Shown here piece by piece: positions 1-8,101 of a DNA stretch of 64,000 nt; position 1 is the first letter of the stretch, and each line of letters begins with the position of its first letter. The notes under the pieces are model-generated. The model searched no databases and had not been told where the DNA came from. It saw only the letters and a program-made list of their open reading frames with translations. The position numbers were made by a program, and so were the translations under genes. This DNA comes from Demequina iriomotensis (GTDB lineage Bacteria > Actinomycetota > Actinomycetes > Actinomycetales > Demequinaceae): positions 1 through 64,000 of the forward strand of contig NZ_BBME01000011.1 of assembly GCF_000971395.1 (NCBI RefSeq), in the 5' to 3' direction.

Positions 1-187
1 CCGCGTCCGCGCGCCGCGCCACCTCCGCAGCGATCCGTGCCTGCGGGACCGCAGCCAGCCGTGCATACGTGCAGGCCAGCTCCTGGACCCGTGCCAGCTC
101 GACCTCGGACAGCTGCGACAGGTCACGCTCCTCGAACGGTACGAGTGCACGCCGAGCCGCATCGGCCGAGGCGGTGGAGAAGCTCAT
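1..187 (-). CDS. Partial gene, N-terminus of a possible DUF222/HNH-endonuclease-type protein
   Basis: An open frame on the minus strand starts with ATG at 187 and runs off the left edge, giving about 62 residues that begin MSFSTASADAARRALVPF. The visible part is acidic and helical, with the pattern DLSQLSEVELARVQELACT followed by RIAAEVARRAD. That pattern resembles the start of the DUF222 domain carried by the many HNH-endonuclease-like proteins of high-GC actinobacteria. The HNH part would lie outside the window, so this identity is an inference from a short stretch. It is divergent from the reductase gene at 334, with a 146-bp gap in which I see only the downstream gene's -10 box. Confidence 0.45.
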   Translation of the reverse strand, partial: MSFSTASADAARRALVPFEERDLSQLSEVELARVQELACTYARLAAVPQARIAAEVARRADA

Positions 188-321
188 GAGACCAGTCAAA
201 CACCACCCACCGACAGTAAGCCCCGACCATCCCCCCAGGTAGATGTGGAAAACTCAACCCAGCCCGGGCCTGTGGACCACACCCCACCAGCACCGGCCCG
301 GCAACCGTCGCACCCCCGCGC

Positions 322-327
322 TAGCGT
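322..327 (+). promoter_or_regulatory. -10 box (TAGCGT) of a leaderless promoter
   Basis: TAGCGT ends 6 bases before the ATG at 334, and no Shine-Dalgarno sequence is visible. This spacing puts the transcription start at or next to the start codon, as in leaderless actinobacterial mRNAs. No convincing -35 box is seen. Confidence 0.5.
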
Positions 328-333
328 GACCCC

Positions 334-900
334 ATGACCAAGGTGCGCGCCTACCTCGCGATGTCCCTCGACGGCTTCGTCGCCGGCGAGGGCGACAGCC
401 TCGACTGGCTCGAGCCCCGTCCACGAGGAGCGGCTCCCGTCGCCGCCTCCCCCTGGAGCGAGGTGCCGGAGGACGCGCTGGTGTTCGCGGACTTCCTCGC
501 CCAGGTCGGCGCGATCGTCATGGGGAGGCGGACGTACGACATCGTCGAGGGCTTCGACGACTGGCCCTACGGCGAGACCCCGATGATCATCGCCACCCAC
601 CGCCCCCTCACCACGGCGAAGCCGACGGTCACGGCAGCCCGGGGCGCGCTCAAGGAGATCCTCGGCCACGCGAAGGAGGTCGCGGGAGCCAAGGACGTCT
701 ACGTCGACGGCGGCACCATGGTCCGGGACGCGTTGGACCAGGGCCTGCTCGACGAGATCATCGTGACGCTCGTGCCCACCGTGCTGGGCCGCGGCGTGCC
801 GCTGTTCGCCGGGATGGCCCGCGCCGCGGAGCTGACGGTCCTCCGCGTGACCCGCTACGGCGAGGGCCTCGTCCAGCTGCACCTCGACTGCCGGCGCTGA
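334..900 (+). CDS. Dihydrofolate reductase family protein (RibD C-terminal domain)
   Basis: The 188-residue product is a single RibD_C/dihydrofolate-reductase-like domain. Features are the N-terminal strand and loop VRAYLAMSLDGFVAGEGD, the nucleotide-binding MGRRTYDIVEGF near residues 69-80, and a C-terminal DVYVDGGTMVRDALDQGL segment with the usual VDGG. Proteins of this family are NAD(P)H-dependent reductases of unassigned substrate. They are common as stand-alone genes in actinobacteria and are generally not the essential folate enzyme. The start at 334 is backed by the -10 box six bases upstream. The gene is monocistronic, with about 100 bp before dgt. Confidence 0.85.
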   Translation: MTKVRAYLAMSLDGFVAGEGDSLDWLEPRPRGAAPVAASPWSEVPEDALVFADFLAQVGAIVMGRRTYDIVEGFDDWPYGETPMIIATHRPLTTAKPTVTAARGALKEILGHAKEVAGAKDVYVDGGTMVRDALDQGLLDEIIVTLVPTVLGRGVPLFAGMARAAELTVLRVTRYGEGLVQLHLDCRR

Positions 901-992
901 CCGGGCGAGCCGACCGGGCGCACGCACCCAGCACGGCCACCCACCACCCACCCAGCACGGCCGCGCGGACAGGCCCACCGCATCGTGCCCGC

Positions 993-998
993 TAGAGT
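993..998 (+). promoter_or_regulatory. -10 box (TAGAGT) of the leaderless dgt promoter
   Basis: TAGAGT is followed by six bases and then the GTG at 1005, with no Shine-Dalgarno sequence between them. The same arrangement is seen before the genes at 334, 4662, 7100 and 57664. Confidence 0.5.
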
Positions 999-1004
999 CG
1001 GCAC

Positions 1005-2270
1005 GTGAGCGCCTTTCCCGACGGCTACGCCGCAGCGGACGTGCAGCGCTACGTCCAGGAGCCGCCCAAGCAGGCCCAGCGCACCCCGTTCGAGCGTGAC
1101 CGCGCGCGCATCGTCCACTCGAGCGCGCTTCGGCGCCTGGGCGCGAAGACCCAGGTGCTGGGCGCGGGCACCGGCGACTTCGTCCGCACGCGCCTCACCC
1201 ACACGCTCGAGGTCGCGCAGGTCGGCCGCAGCCTGGGCAAGGTCCTCGGCTGCGACCCGGACGTGGTCGATGCCGCGTGCCTCGCGCACGACCTGGGCCA
1301 CCCGCCCTTCGGTCACAACGGCGAGCGCGCCCTCGACGAGGTGTCCCGCGACATCGGCGGATTCGAGGGCAACGCCCAGACCCTGCGCCTCCTGGTGCGT
1401 CTCGAGCCCAAGTCCTTCGACCCCGACACGGGGGAGAGCGTGGGCCTCAACCTCACGCGCGCCGTGCTGGATGCGAGCGTGAAGTACCCGTGGCGCGAGC
1501 CCGAGACCCCCACGCGCCCGGACGGCAGCCCGACGCGCAAGTTCGGCGTCTACGACGACGACCTGCCGGTCTTCAGGTGGCTCCGCGAGGGCGCTCCGGA
1601 CCGCGGCCAGAGCTTCGAGGCCCAGGTGATGGACCTCGCCGACGACATCGCCTACTCGGTCCACGATGTCGAGGACTCGGTGGTCCACCACACCGTCTCG
1701 CTCGGCGTGCTGCGCGACCCCGCGCGCGCCCGCGAGATCGCCGACCACGCGCGCGAGTGGTACGGCCGCGGCGAGCCCGACGCGCTCATCGAGGCGCTCG
1801 ACCGCCTGCGCGCGGAGCCGTGGTGGATGGAGGAGTACGACGGCTCGCATCGTTCCCTCGCCGCGCTCAAGGACATGACCAGCCAGCTCATCGGTCGCGT
1901 GGTCGGGACGGTCGCCGAGGCGACGGGGGCGGCGTACGGCGACGGCCCCCACACCCGCCATCATGCGGATCTGGTGATCCCCGAGCACCTCGCGGACGAG
2001 ATCCTCATGCTCAAGGGCATCGCCGTCCACTTCCTCATGGCGCCGCGCGAGAAGAAGGCGGCCTACCGTCAGCAGCGGCAGCGCCTCGCGGACCTGGTGG
2101 GAGCGCTCGTGGAGCTGGGCGCCGATGCGCTCGAGCCGCACTTCGCGGTGATGCACCGCGAGGCGGCGGACGATGCGGCGCGCACGCGGGTGGTCATCGA
2201 CCAGGTGGCGTCGCTCACCGACAAGTCGGCGTACGACTGGCACCACCGGTTCGTGGCGCGGCGCCGGTAG
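1005..2270 (+). CDS. dgt: Deoxyguanosinetriphosphate triphosphohydrolase-like protein (dGTPase)
   Basis: The 421-residue HD-domain enzyme belongs to the family that hydrolyses dNTPs, classically dGTP, to the nucleoside and triphosphate and so limits dNTP pools. The HD metal site is clear: RLTHTLEVAQ supplies the first histidine and LAHDLGHPPFGHNGE near residues 91-105 holds the HD pair. DLADDIAYSVHDVEDS near residue 210 supplies the last aspartate. ALRRLGAKTQV near residue 42 is a family signature. The length is normal for the Dgt-like subgroup. The GTG start fits the -10 box six bases upstream. dgt lies close to dnaG in many actinobacteria; here a minus-strand operon separates them. Exact dNTP preference cannot be read from the sequence. 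Confidence 0.92.
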   Translation: MSAFPDGYAAADVQRYVQEPPKQAQRTPFERDRARIVHSSALRRLGAKTQVLGAGTGDFVRTRLTHTLEVAQVGRSLGKVLGCDPDVVDAACLAHDLGHPPFGHNGERALDEVSRDIGGFEGNAQTLRLLVRLEPKSFDPDTGESVGLNLTRAVLDASVKYPWREPETPTRPDGSPTRKFGVYDDDLPVFRWLREGAPDRGQSFEAQVMDLADDIAYSVHDVEDSVVHHTVSLGVLRDPARAREIADHAREWYGRGEPDALIEALDRLRAEPWWMEEYDGSHRSLAALKDMTSQLIGRVVGTVAEATGAAYGDGPHTRHHADLVIPEHLADEILMLKGIAVHFLMAPREKKAAYRQQRQRLADLVGALVELGADALEPHFAVMHREAADDAARTRVVIDQVASLTDKSAYDWHHRFVARRR

Positions 2271-2279
2271 CGGACCGCG

Positions 2280-3269
2280 TCAAGACTCCGCGACCGCCGG
2301 GTCTGCGGAACGGGCGCCCAGCCGGTGCTCGATCACGAGGGTCGCCACGACCGCGAGCGCACCGACGGTTGCGGCGATCACCGGCCCGGCGATCGATCCG
2401 TACGGCGCGACCTTGCCGCCGTCCGCGTCCTGCCACGGCCACAGCGCGACCAGCGAGCCCGCCATCACGCCCGTGAGCGCGACGAGCGTGACGCGGCGGT
2501 GGTGCTCGAGCAGCCACTGCAGCAGCTTGACCACCGTGACGAGCCCGATCGCGCAGCCGGTCGCGAACAGCGCGAGATAGCCGAGGTCGCGGTCGTTGAG
2601 CGCCGCGATGGTGGGCTCGTACAGACCCATGGTGAGCAGCAGGAACGAGCCCGACAGCCCCGGCAGCACCAGCGCCGACACCGCGAGCGCGCCCGCGGGC
2701 ACCAGGATGTACGGCTCGGGGGAGAGGTTCCCGCCCGGCAGGGACACGATGAGGGCGACCGCGACCGCCGCGACCGCGGCGAGCAGCCACTCACGCGCAC
2801 CCCACGCGCCGGTCGCGCCGTAGCGGGTCACGGACGCGCGCGAGTGGCGGAAGGGCACCGCGAGCGAGGCGAGCACCAGGCCCAGGAACAGGCCGCGCAT
2901 CGTCTCCGGTTGGTCCTCGAGCAGGCCCTCCATCACATGCGCCATGCCCACGAGCGCGACGACCATCCCGATCCCGATGGGCAGGACCACGGGCCACACC
3001 ACGCGCGAGAACTCGTCGCGCGCTCGGGCGAGGCCGCGCCCGCGCACGCCGTCGGTGACGGTGTGGCGGATGCCGCCGATGAGGTGGCCGGCCGAGGTCA
3101 GCAGCGTCTCGTAGACGCCGGTCATGAGCGCGACCGTGCCGCCGCTCACGCCGGGGACCGTCTCGGCGGTGCCGATCATGGCGCCGCGCACCAGGTTGAG
3201 CGCGAGGGCGAGCGGGCCGCGCCGCGGCGCCGCAGGTGGGGTGTCGGTCGCGTCCTTCGCGGCGGTCAT
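2280..3269 (-). CDS. DUF368 membrane protein, PopT-type undecaprenyl-phosphate translocase candidate
   Basis: The 329-residue polytopic membrane protein carries the DUF368 signature RGAMIGTAETVPGVSGGTVAL near the N-terminus and a related LVLPGLSGSFLLLTMGLYE repeat in the second half. There are about eight hydrophobic helices. DUF368 proteins (PopT in Vibrio and Staphylococcus) are reported to return undecaprenyl phosphate across the membrane for cell-wall recycling; applying that here is inference. I start it at the ATG at 3269 because it has a GGAGGTGG ribosome site and overlaps the upstream stop (ATGA). It is the last gene of a four-gene coupled operon and converges with dgt, leaving only 9 bp between stops. 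Confidence 0.85.
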   Translation of the reverse strand: MTAAKDATDTPPAAPRRGPLALALNLVRGAMIGTAETVPGVSGGTVALMTGVYETLLTSAGHLIGGIRHTVTDGVRGRGLARARDEFSRVVWPVVLPIGIGMVVALVGMAHVMEGLLEDQPETMRGLFLGLVLASLAVPFRHSRASVTRYGATGAWGAREWLLAAVAAVAVALIVSLPGGNLSPEPYILVPAGALAVSALVLPGLSGSFLLLTMGLYEPTIAALNDRDLGYLALFATGCAIGLVTVVKLLQWLLEHHRRVTLVALTGVMAGSLVALWPWQDADGGKVAPYGSIAGPVIAATVGALAVVATLVIEHRLGARSADPAVAES

Positions 3270-3673
3270 CGCGCCACCTCCGGGGTGGACGATGCGGCGG
3301 CGCGGGCGGTGCGCTCGCGCACCAGCAGGACCAGGGCGACCACCGGCAGCAGCAGCGGCACCCAGCCGTAGGCCGAGCCGTAGCCGGTCCACACCGTCTC
3401 GTCGGGCCACCACGAGGACTCGATGTACCCCAGCGTGCCCACGGTCAGCACGCCGAGCAGCTCGACCGCGGTGCCCACCAGCGCGGTGCCGGCCCAGCGA
3501 CGCCACAGAGCGATCGCGATGACCAGGTACAGCGCGGCGGAGACGCCCGAGATGAGGTACGGCACCGGCGCCTCGGACAGCTTGGTCGAGATCTGGTAGC
3601 TCGAACGGCCGAGCGCGGCGAGCGCGAGGACCGCGTACGCGACGATGAGCGAGATGCGGGCGACGGGGTTCAT
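3266..3673 (-). CDS. Small four-helix membrane protein of the DUF368 operon
   Basis: The 135-residue protein (MNPVARISLIVAYAVLAL...) has about four predicted membrane helices: near residues 5-22, 37-55, 60-78 and 95-118. It ends in a short basic, alanine-rich tail, and I recognise no family motif. Its ATG overlaps the stop of the preceding gene and its TGA overlaps the next start (ATGA at both ends), so translation is very likely coupled. The partner in front is another small membrane protein and the one behind is the DUF368 translocase, so an accessory role at the membrane is plausible but unproven. Confidence 0.75.
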   Translation of the reverse strand: MNPVARISLIVAYAVLALAALGRSSYQISTKLSEAPVPYLISGVSAALYLVIAIALWRRWAGTALVGTAVELLGVLTVGTLGYIESSWWPDETVWTGYGSAYGWVPLLLPVVALVLLVRERTARAAASSTPEVAR

Positions 3674-4092
3674 GCGGCGTTCTCCAGGATGATGAGGATG
3701 CGCCACGATACGACGGCGAGCGCGATCGCGACGATCACCGCGGCCGCCGCGTCGACGCGCGCGACCTGCTCGGTCGACAGCACCGGACGGTTCGGGTCGG
3801 GGTCCCCGGCCGCGGCCTCCGGCGTGCCGAGCCGCCCGATCCCGAGCAGCGCGAGAAGCGCGACGGAGGCGATGAGGTAGCCGATCGCGAGGATCATGTC
3901 CGCCTCGATGCCCGAGAAGAGGAGCAGCAGGACCGCGACGACCTGCGCGCCGGCCGCGACGTACGCGACCGGCGCGGTTAGCTTCAGCACGCGGTGCAGG
4001 CGCGGAAGGGCGAGCGTGAGCAGCCCGACGACCGCCAGCACGGCGCATGCGACCAGCACCAGGGGGTAGACGACCCCGGTGTAGGCGTCCAC
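3670..4092 (-). CDS. Small membrane protein of the DUF368 operon
   Basis: The 140-residue protein starts at GTG 4092, sharing one base with the TAG stop of the gene before it. Helices are visible near residues 7-25, 38-58 and 62-82. A hydrophilic loop containing GDPDPNRPVLSTEQ precedes a last helix near residues 112-132 at the C-terminus. No characterised family is recognised. The first helix pair ends in LPRLHRVLKLTAPVAYV, which suggests a compact transmembrane bundle. Its stop overlaps the next ATG. The tight packing argues that the four products act together. Confidence 0.7.
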   Translation of the reverse strand: MDAYTGVVYPLVLVACAVLAVVGLLTLALPRLHRVLKLTAPVAYVAAGAQVVAVLLLLFSGIEADMILAIGYLIASVALLALLGIGRLGTPEAAAGDPDPNRPVLSTEQVARVDAAAAVIVAIALAVVSWRILIILENAA

Positions 4093-4547
4093 TAGGCGCG
4101 CGCGGCCGCCTGCTGCACGCGCATCGGCAGCCGGGTCATCTCCTCGCCGTCCACGCTGATGACCCACGAGAAGAGGCGAGGCTTGTCGAAGCGCAGTCCG
4201 TCGATGGTGAAGGCGAAGCTCGCGACCTGCTCGTCGCCGTCGACCAGGTGGGTCGGGCGGCCGACGGTGAACTCGCCACCCATGGCGCGCACCGGGGCCG
4301 GCTTGCCGTCGGCGTCCGGGCGGATCCCGATCGGGTACTCGACGCCGTCCTCGGTGAGGAGCTTGAGCTCGAACTGGTGCGAGCGGTTGGTCTCGGTGAA
4401 GGGGACGTGCACGATCGCGCCGACCGAGAGGCGGCGGTGCACGGCCGGGAAGCCGTTCACGAAGATGATGTTCCACCCCGCGCCGAGCGCGTAGATCTTG
4501 TTCTGCACGACCTCAGCCGAGTCGGCGAGGAATGCGTCCACTCTCAC
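4092..4547 (-). CDS. DUF6941-like soluble protein, first gene of the DUF368 operon
   Basis: The 151-residue soluble protein reads MRVDAFLADSAEVVQNKIYALGAG at its N-terminus. That matches my memory of the DUF6941 family, whose members open with a short strand and a DSA..NKxYxLGxGW motif and are otherwise beta-rich with no known activity. It has no signal peptide or membrane segment, unlike the three genes behind it. The GTG at 4547 is preceded by an AAGGAC-type weak ribosome site. The stop codon shares one base with the next start, making this the leader of a coupled operon (4547 down to 2280). The family assignment is moderate and the function unknown. Confidence 0.7.
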   Translation of the reverse strand: MRVDAFLADSAEVVQNKIYALGAGWNIIFVNGFPAVHRRLSVGAIVHVPFTETNRSHQFELKLLTEDGVEYPIGIRPDADGKPAPVRAMGGEFTVGRPTHLVDGDEQVASFAFTIDGLRFDKPRLFSWVISVDGEEMTRLPMRVQQAAARA

Positions 4548-4649
4548 AACAGCGTCCTTTCGTGGGGTGCTCCGTCAAGCCTAGCGCCACCCGGTGACAG
4601 GCCGATGACCGGGCCGGGGACGATGCGCGGTCCCGTCGGCGTCCCCGAG

Positions 4650-4655
4650 TAGTCT
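4650..4655 (+). promoter_or_regulatory. -10 box (TAGTCT) of the leaderless dnaG promoter
   Basis: TAGTCT is followed by exactly six bases and then GTG at 4662. This favours 4662 over the in-frame GTG at 4656, which would overlap the space between the -10 box and the transcript start. Confidence 0.5.
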
Positions 4656-4661
4656 GTGCGC

Positions 4662-6632
4662 GTGGCCGGCACGATCAACAGGGACGACATCGCGGCGGTC
4701 CGCGAGCGCGCGCCGATCGAGGAGATCATCGGCCAGCACGTCGCCCTCAAGTCGGCGGGCGTCGGCTCGCTCAAGGGCCTGTGCCCGTTCCACGACGAGC
4801 GTTCGCCCTCGTTCCACGTGCGTCCCGGCGCGGGCCGCTGGCACTGCTTCGGCTGTGGCGAGGGCGGCGACGTCATCGAGTTCGTCATGCGCATGGACGG
4901 CATGCCCTTCGCCGAGGCGGTCGAGTACCTCGCCGACCGCGCGGGCGTCACGCTCCGCTACGAGGCCGGCGGCCGGCGCGGTTCCGAGTCGGGATCGAGC
5001 ATGCGGCGGCGCCTGCTCGAGGCGCATCGGGTGGCCGACGAGTTCTTCCGCGCGCAGCTGGCGGGCCCTGAGGCGCGCATCGCGCGCGACTTCCTGCGCG
5101 AGCGCGGCTTCGACAAGGAGGCCGCCGCGATGTTCGGCTGCGGCTACGCGCCGCAGGGCTGGTCGCACCTCACCGATCACCTGCGCAAGAACGGGTTCAC
5201 GGAGCCCGAGCTCAAGGCGTCCGGCCTGGTGTCGGAGGGCCAGCGCGGGGTGTACGACCGCTTCCGCGGGCGGCTCGTGTGGCCCATCCGCGAGGTCACC
5301 GGCGACGTCATCGGCTTCGGCGCGCGGCGCCTCCACGACGACGACCAGGGACCCAAGTACCTCAACACCCCCGAGACGCAGATCTACAAGAAGAGCCACG
5401 TGCTCTACGGGCTGGACCTCGCGAAGAGCACGATCCGCTCGGAGCGCACCACGGTGGTGGTCGAGGGCTACACCGATGTCATGGCCTGCCACCTCGCGGG
5501 CGTGAGCAACGCGGTCGCGACGTGCGGCACCGCCTTCGGCGAGGACCACGTCAAGGTGGTGCGCCGGCTCATGGGCGACACGGGGCAGACGCAGCTCAAG
5601 GTCGGGTCGCACGGCGCGAAGGTGGTGTTCACGTTCGACGGCGACGAGGCCGGTCAGAACGCCGCCCTGAAGTCCTTCGCGCTCGACCAGCAGTTCCTCG
5701 CGCAGACGTTCGTCGCGGTCGACCCCGAGGGGATGGACCCGTGCGACATCCGCCAGCGCGACGGGGACGATGCGGTGAAGCGCCTCATGGAGCGTCGCGT
5801 CCCGCTGTTCGAGTTCGTCATCAAGGCGTCGCTGTCGATCTACGACCTCGAGACGCCGGAGGGCAGGGTGGCCGCGCTGCGCTCGGCGGCGCCCATCGTC
5901 GCCCAGATCCGGGACCGGGCGATCCGTCCCGAGTACGCGCGACGCCTCGCGGGCTGGCTGGGGATGGAGCCTGCGGACGTGCTCCGCGCTGTGTCCCAGT
6001 CGGCGCAGCGGGGGAGCGGCGCATCGTCCTCCCGTCGTCCCACAGGTGCGGGGGGCGGTGCGGCCGGCCCGCAGCAGGCGCCTCCGACGCCCTACGACGA
6101 CGGCCCGCCGCCGATGGACCCGGAGACGGGGCAGATCGCGACCGTGGTCGCGTCGCGTCCCAACCCGCGTGATCCGGTGGTGCGTGCGGAGGCGCTGAGC
6201 CTGGGGGTGCTGCTGCAGGCGCCGAAGGCGATCGTCGAGGACGCCAAGGCGTGGGGGATCTACGGCGAGCTCGCGCGCGATGCGTTCGTGACGCCGCAGT
6301 ATGCGCAGGTGTTCGACGCGGTGGTCGCGGCGGGCGGTCCGGCCGAGGCGCCCGCGGACTGGGTGGGTGCCGTCGTCGAGCAGGCAGGCCCGGACCTCAC
6401 CGCGCTCGTGTCGCAGCTCGCCGTGACGCCGCTGCCGCACGACAAGCCCGCGGAGGCGGGCATCTACGCACGGTCCGTGCTCGCGCGGCTCCTCGACAAC
6501 TCGCTCACGCGCAAGGTCGCGGACCTGCGGGGACGCATGCAGCGCGCGGGTGCGGGAACGGAGGCGGCGCAGGAGGCGTTCGCCGAGATGATCCGGCTCG
6601 AGCAGCGCCGGCGGGAGCTGAGGGAGGGCTGA
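4662..6632 (+). CDS. dnaG: DNA primase
   Basis: The 656-residue bacterial primase makes RNA primers for replication together with DnaB helicase. The CHC2 zinc site is intact (C41, H44, C62, C65 in CPFHDERSPS and HCFGCGEGGD). The catalytic TOPRIM domain follows, with VVVEGYTDVMACH near residue 266 and FTFDGDEAGQNAA near residue 325. A glycine- and proline-rich linker lies around residues 445-490, followed by the C-terminal helicase-binding region. The start at 4662 gives the usual actinobacterial opening (MAGTINRDDIAAVRE) and fits the leaderless promoter; GTG 4656 is possible but less likely. The VOC gene begins one base after the stop. Confidence 0.96.
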   Translation: MAGTINRDDIAAVRERAPIEEIIGQHVALKSAGVGSLKGLCPFHDERSPSFHVRPGAGRWHCFGCGEGGDVIEFVMRMDGMPFAEAVEYLADRAGVTLRYEAGGRRGSESGSSMRRRLLEAHRVADEFFRAQLAGPEARIARDFLRERGFDKEAAAMFGCGYAPQGWSHLTDHLRKNGFTEPELKASGLVSEGQRGVYDRFRGRLVWPIREVTGDVIGFGARRLHDDDQGPKYLNTPETQIYKKSHVLYGLDLAKSTIRSERTTVVVEGYTDVMACHLAGVSNAVATCGTAFGEDHVKVVRRLMGDTGQTQLKVGSHGAKVVFTFDGDEAGQNAALKSFALDQQFLAQTFVAVDPEGMDPCDIRQRDGDDAVKRLMERRVPLFEFVIKASLSIYDLETPEGRVAALRSAAPIVAQIRDRAIRPEYARRLAGWLGMEPADVLRAVSQSAQRGSGASSSRRPTGAGGGAAGPQQAPPTPYDDGPPPMDPETGQIATVVASRPNPRDPVVRAEALSLGVLLQAPKAIVEDAKAWGIYGELARDAFVTPQYAQVFDAVVAAGGPAEAPADWVGAVVEQAGPDLTALVSQLAVTPLPHDKPAEAGIYARSVLARLLDNSLTRKVADLRGRMQRAGAGTEAAQEAFAEMIRLEQRRRELREG

Positions 6633-6633
6633 C

Positions 6634-7059
6634 ATGCCTGGACCGAGGGTGTCGTTCGTGACGCTGGGCGTCGCGGACCTGGTGCGGTCGCGCGAGTTCT
6701 ACGTGGCGTGGGGATGGACGCCGGCGCAGGTCTCCGAGGAGATCGTGTTCTTCCAGGCGAACGGCCTGGTGATCGGCCTGTTCGGGCTCGCCGACCTGGC
6801 CGTGGATCAGGGGCGCCCCGACGCGGTGCTCGGCATGGGCGCGATGACGCTCGCGCAGAACTACCCGACCGAGGCCGAGGTCGACGCGGTGTTCGAGGCC
6901 GCCCTGACCGCCGGCGCGAGCGAGCTCAAGCGCCCCGAGCCGACCGACTGGGGCGGCTACAGCGGCTATGTCGCCGACCCCGACGGCCACGTGTGGGAGC
7001 TCGCGATGAACCCGTTCTCGCCTCCCGGTCCCGACGGCTCGGTGGTGCTCGGGGGCTGA
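6634..7059 (+). CDS. VOC (glyoxalase/bleomycin-resistance) superfamily protein
   Basis: The 141-residue product has the paired beta-alpha-beta-beta-beta modules of the vicinal-oxygen-chelate fold: VSFVTLGVADLVRSREFYVAWGW at the start and WGGYSGYVADPDGHVWELAMNPF at the end. The second module ends in the expected metal-ligand glutamate (WELA). Members include dioxygenases, isomerases and antibiotic-binding proteins, and the substrate cannot be told from the sequence. The ATG directly follows the dnaG stop, so it may be cotranscribed with dnaG. Confidence 0.85.
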   Translation: MPGPRVSFVTLGVADLVRSREFYVAWGWTPAQVSEEIVFFQANGLVIGLFGLADLAVDQGRPDAVLGMGAMTLAQNYPTEAEVDAVFEAALTAGASELKRPEPTDWGGYSGYVADPDGHVWELAMNPFSPPGPDGSVVLGG

Positions 7060-7086
7060 CCCCTGGCCGCTGTCGGATCGCCCTGC

Positions 7087-7092
7087 TAGCGT
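7087..7092 (+). promoter_or_regulatory. -10 box (TAGCGT), leaderless promoter of the gene at 7100
   Basis: TAGCGT followed by seven bases and then GTG 7100. No Shine-Dalgarno sequence is present. Confidence 0.45.
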
Positions 7093-7099
7093 CCGAAGG

Positions 7100-7534
7100 G
7101 TGGACGCGCTTCTCGCGGTGCAGGAGCGGGCGCGACGCGACGTCGCCGCGCTCGACCCCGTCGACGTGCCCAGCATCCGCGACCTGCGCGACGTCAGGCT
7201 GGCTTCCCTCGTGCGCCGTGCCGGGCGCATCGTCCGCCACGAGATGCGCGAGGAGGGAGCGCTGCGGCCTTGGTGGGAGCGGTCGCCGCTGCTCATCCTC
7301 GCAGTGCCGCTCGCGCTGGCGTGGGGCGGGCTGTTCGCCGACGTGATGGTGCTGTTCCTCGGAGGGGTGCTCCTCGTGTGGGCGCTGGTCTCGGAGCCGC
7401 GGCTCAACCGCGGCGAGCGTCGCGAGTTCCACCGGCTCATGCGCGCGTATCGCAACGCGGCGGCCGATGCGCTGGACGCGCGGGCGGACAGGCGCCAGTG
7501 GGAGTGGGGCGAGGGCTACGGCCTGAGCATGTGA
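7100..7534 (+). CDS. Small membrane protein of unknown function
   Basis: The 144-residue protein has an N-terminal basic helical region (residues 1-58, rich in arginine). Two adjacent membrane helices follow near residues 62-97 (LLILAVPLALAWGGLFADVM then LFLGGVLLVWALVS). It ends in a charged C-terminal tail with REFHRLMRAYRNAAADALDAR. I recognise no family. The GTG start at 7100 sits seven bases after a -10 box, so the message is probably leaderless. It is monocistronic, with a strong hairpin 36 bases after the stop. Confidence 0.65.
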   Translation: MDALLAVQERARRDVAALDPVDVPSIRDLRDVRLASLVRRAGRIVRHEMREEGALRPWWERSPLLILAVPLALAWGGLFADVMVLFLGGVLLVWALVSEPRLNRGERREFHRLMRAYRNAAADALDARADRRQWEWGEGYGLSM

Positions 7535-7569
7535 AGGCGGCGGGGGCTGCGCCCGTGGGAGACGCAGAA

Positions 7570-7596
7570 GGGCCGGTCCTCGCTGAGGACCGGCCC
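7570..7596. terminator. Bidirectional hairpin terminator
   Basis: A perfect 12-bp stem (GGGCCGGTCCTC / GAGGACCGGCCC) has a 3-base loop. It lies between the plus-strand membrane-protein gene and the 3' end of the minus-strand tRNA-Asn gene, so it can end both transcripts. No clear U-tract follows, which is common in this GC range. Confidence 0.75.
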
Positions 7597-7600
7597 TGGG

Positions 7601-7676
7601 TGGCTCCCCCGACTGGACTCGAACCAGTAACCTGCCGATTAACAGTCGGCTGCTCTGCCAATTGAGCTACGGAGGA
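7601..7676 (-). tRNA. tRNA-Asn (GTT anticodon)
   Basis: A 76-base cloverleaf is readable on the minus strand. It has acceptor TCCTCCG/CGGGGGA, D-arm GCTC/GAGC, anticodon stem CCGAC/GTCGG with loop TGTTAAT giving GTT, T-arm ACTGG/CCAGT with TTCGAGT, discriminator G and an encoded CCA. A TAGAGT -10 box lies on the same strand at 7693-7688, twelve bases upstream. Confidence 0.95.
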
Positions 7677-7753
7677 AGGCGAGGAATACTCTACCGGATG
7701 CCGGTGGGGTCCGATGACCAATCCGGGCGTCGAGCGTCGCCTCGCGTCGCCTG

Positions 7754-7954
7754 TCAGCCCTTGTCGGTGGACTCGTTGAACGTGGACGCAACGGCGTCCT
7801 TCACGTCCTCGACCTTGTCCTTGGCCCCGGCCTTGAGCTGGTCGATCTTGCCTTCGGCCTCGAGCTGCTCGTCGCCGGTCGCCTTGCCGGCACCCTCCTT
7901 GGCCTTGCCCTTGAGATCCTCAGCGGCGTTGCTCGCACGGTCGGACATGCTCAT
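7754..7954 (-). CDS. CsbD-like stress-response protein
   Basis: The 66-residue, highly charged protein has the CsbD pattern: DRASNAAEDLKGKAKEGAGKA near the start, then DEQLEAEGKIDQLKAGAKDKVEDVKD. CsbD-family proteins are small, hydrophilic, stress-induced proteins (sigma-B-controlled in Bacillus) of unknown biochemical role. Two starts are possible, ATG 7954 and ATG 7948. The GAGGAGG site lies 4 and 10 bases upstream of them, so either could be used; the 64-residue form would be MSDRASN. It is monocistronic, between two tRNA genes. Confidence 0.85.
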   Translation of the reverse strand: MSMSDRASNAAEDLKGKAKEGAGKATGDEQLEAEGKIDQLKAGAKDKVEDVKDAVASTFNESTDKG

Positions 7955-8101
7955 GACTCCTCCTCGTCGAATCGTCGAGGGCCGCGGTTGCGGCCACCTC
8001 TGGTGCAAGTCGATCCGAGGGCGTCGCATTCCCCACGTGCGGGGGAGCGCCGGTCGGGCACGGTGCGTCGCTAGACTGTGCGGCGGCCTCCCCGAGGCCT
8101 C

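Noticed and set aside
855-2246. A 463-codon minus-strand open frame across dgt
   Set aside because: Shadow of the dGTPase gene; no recognisable protein.
4581-6635. A 684-codon minus-strand open frame
   Set aside because: It lies antisense across the whole of dnaG and shows no conserved motif.
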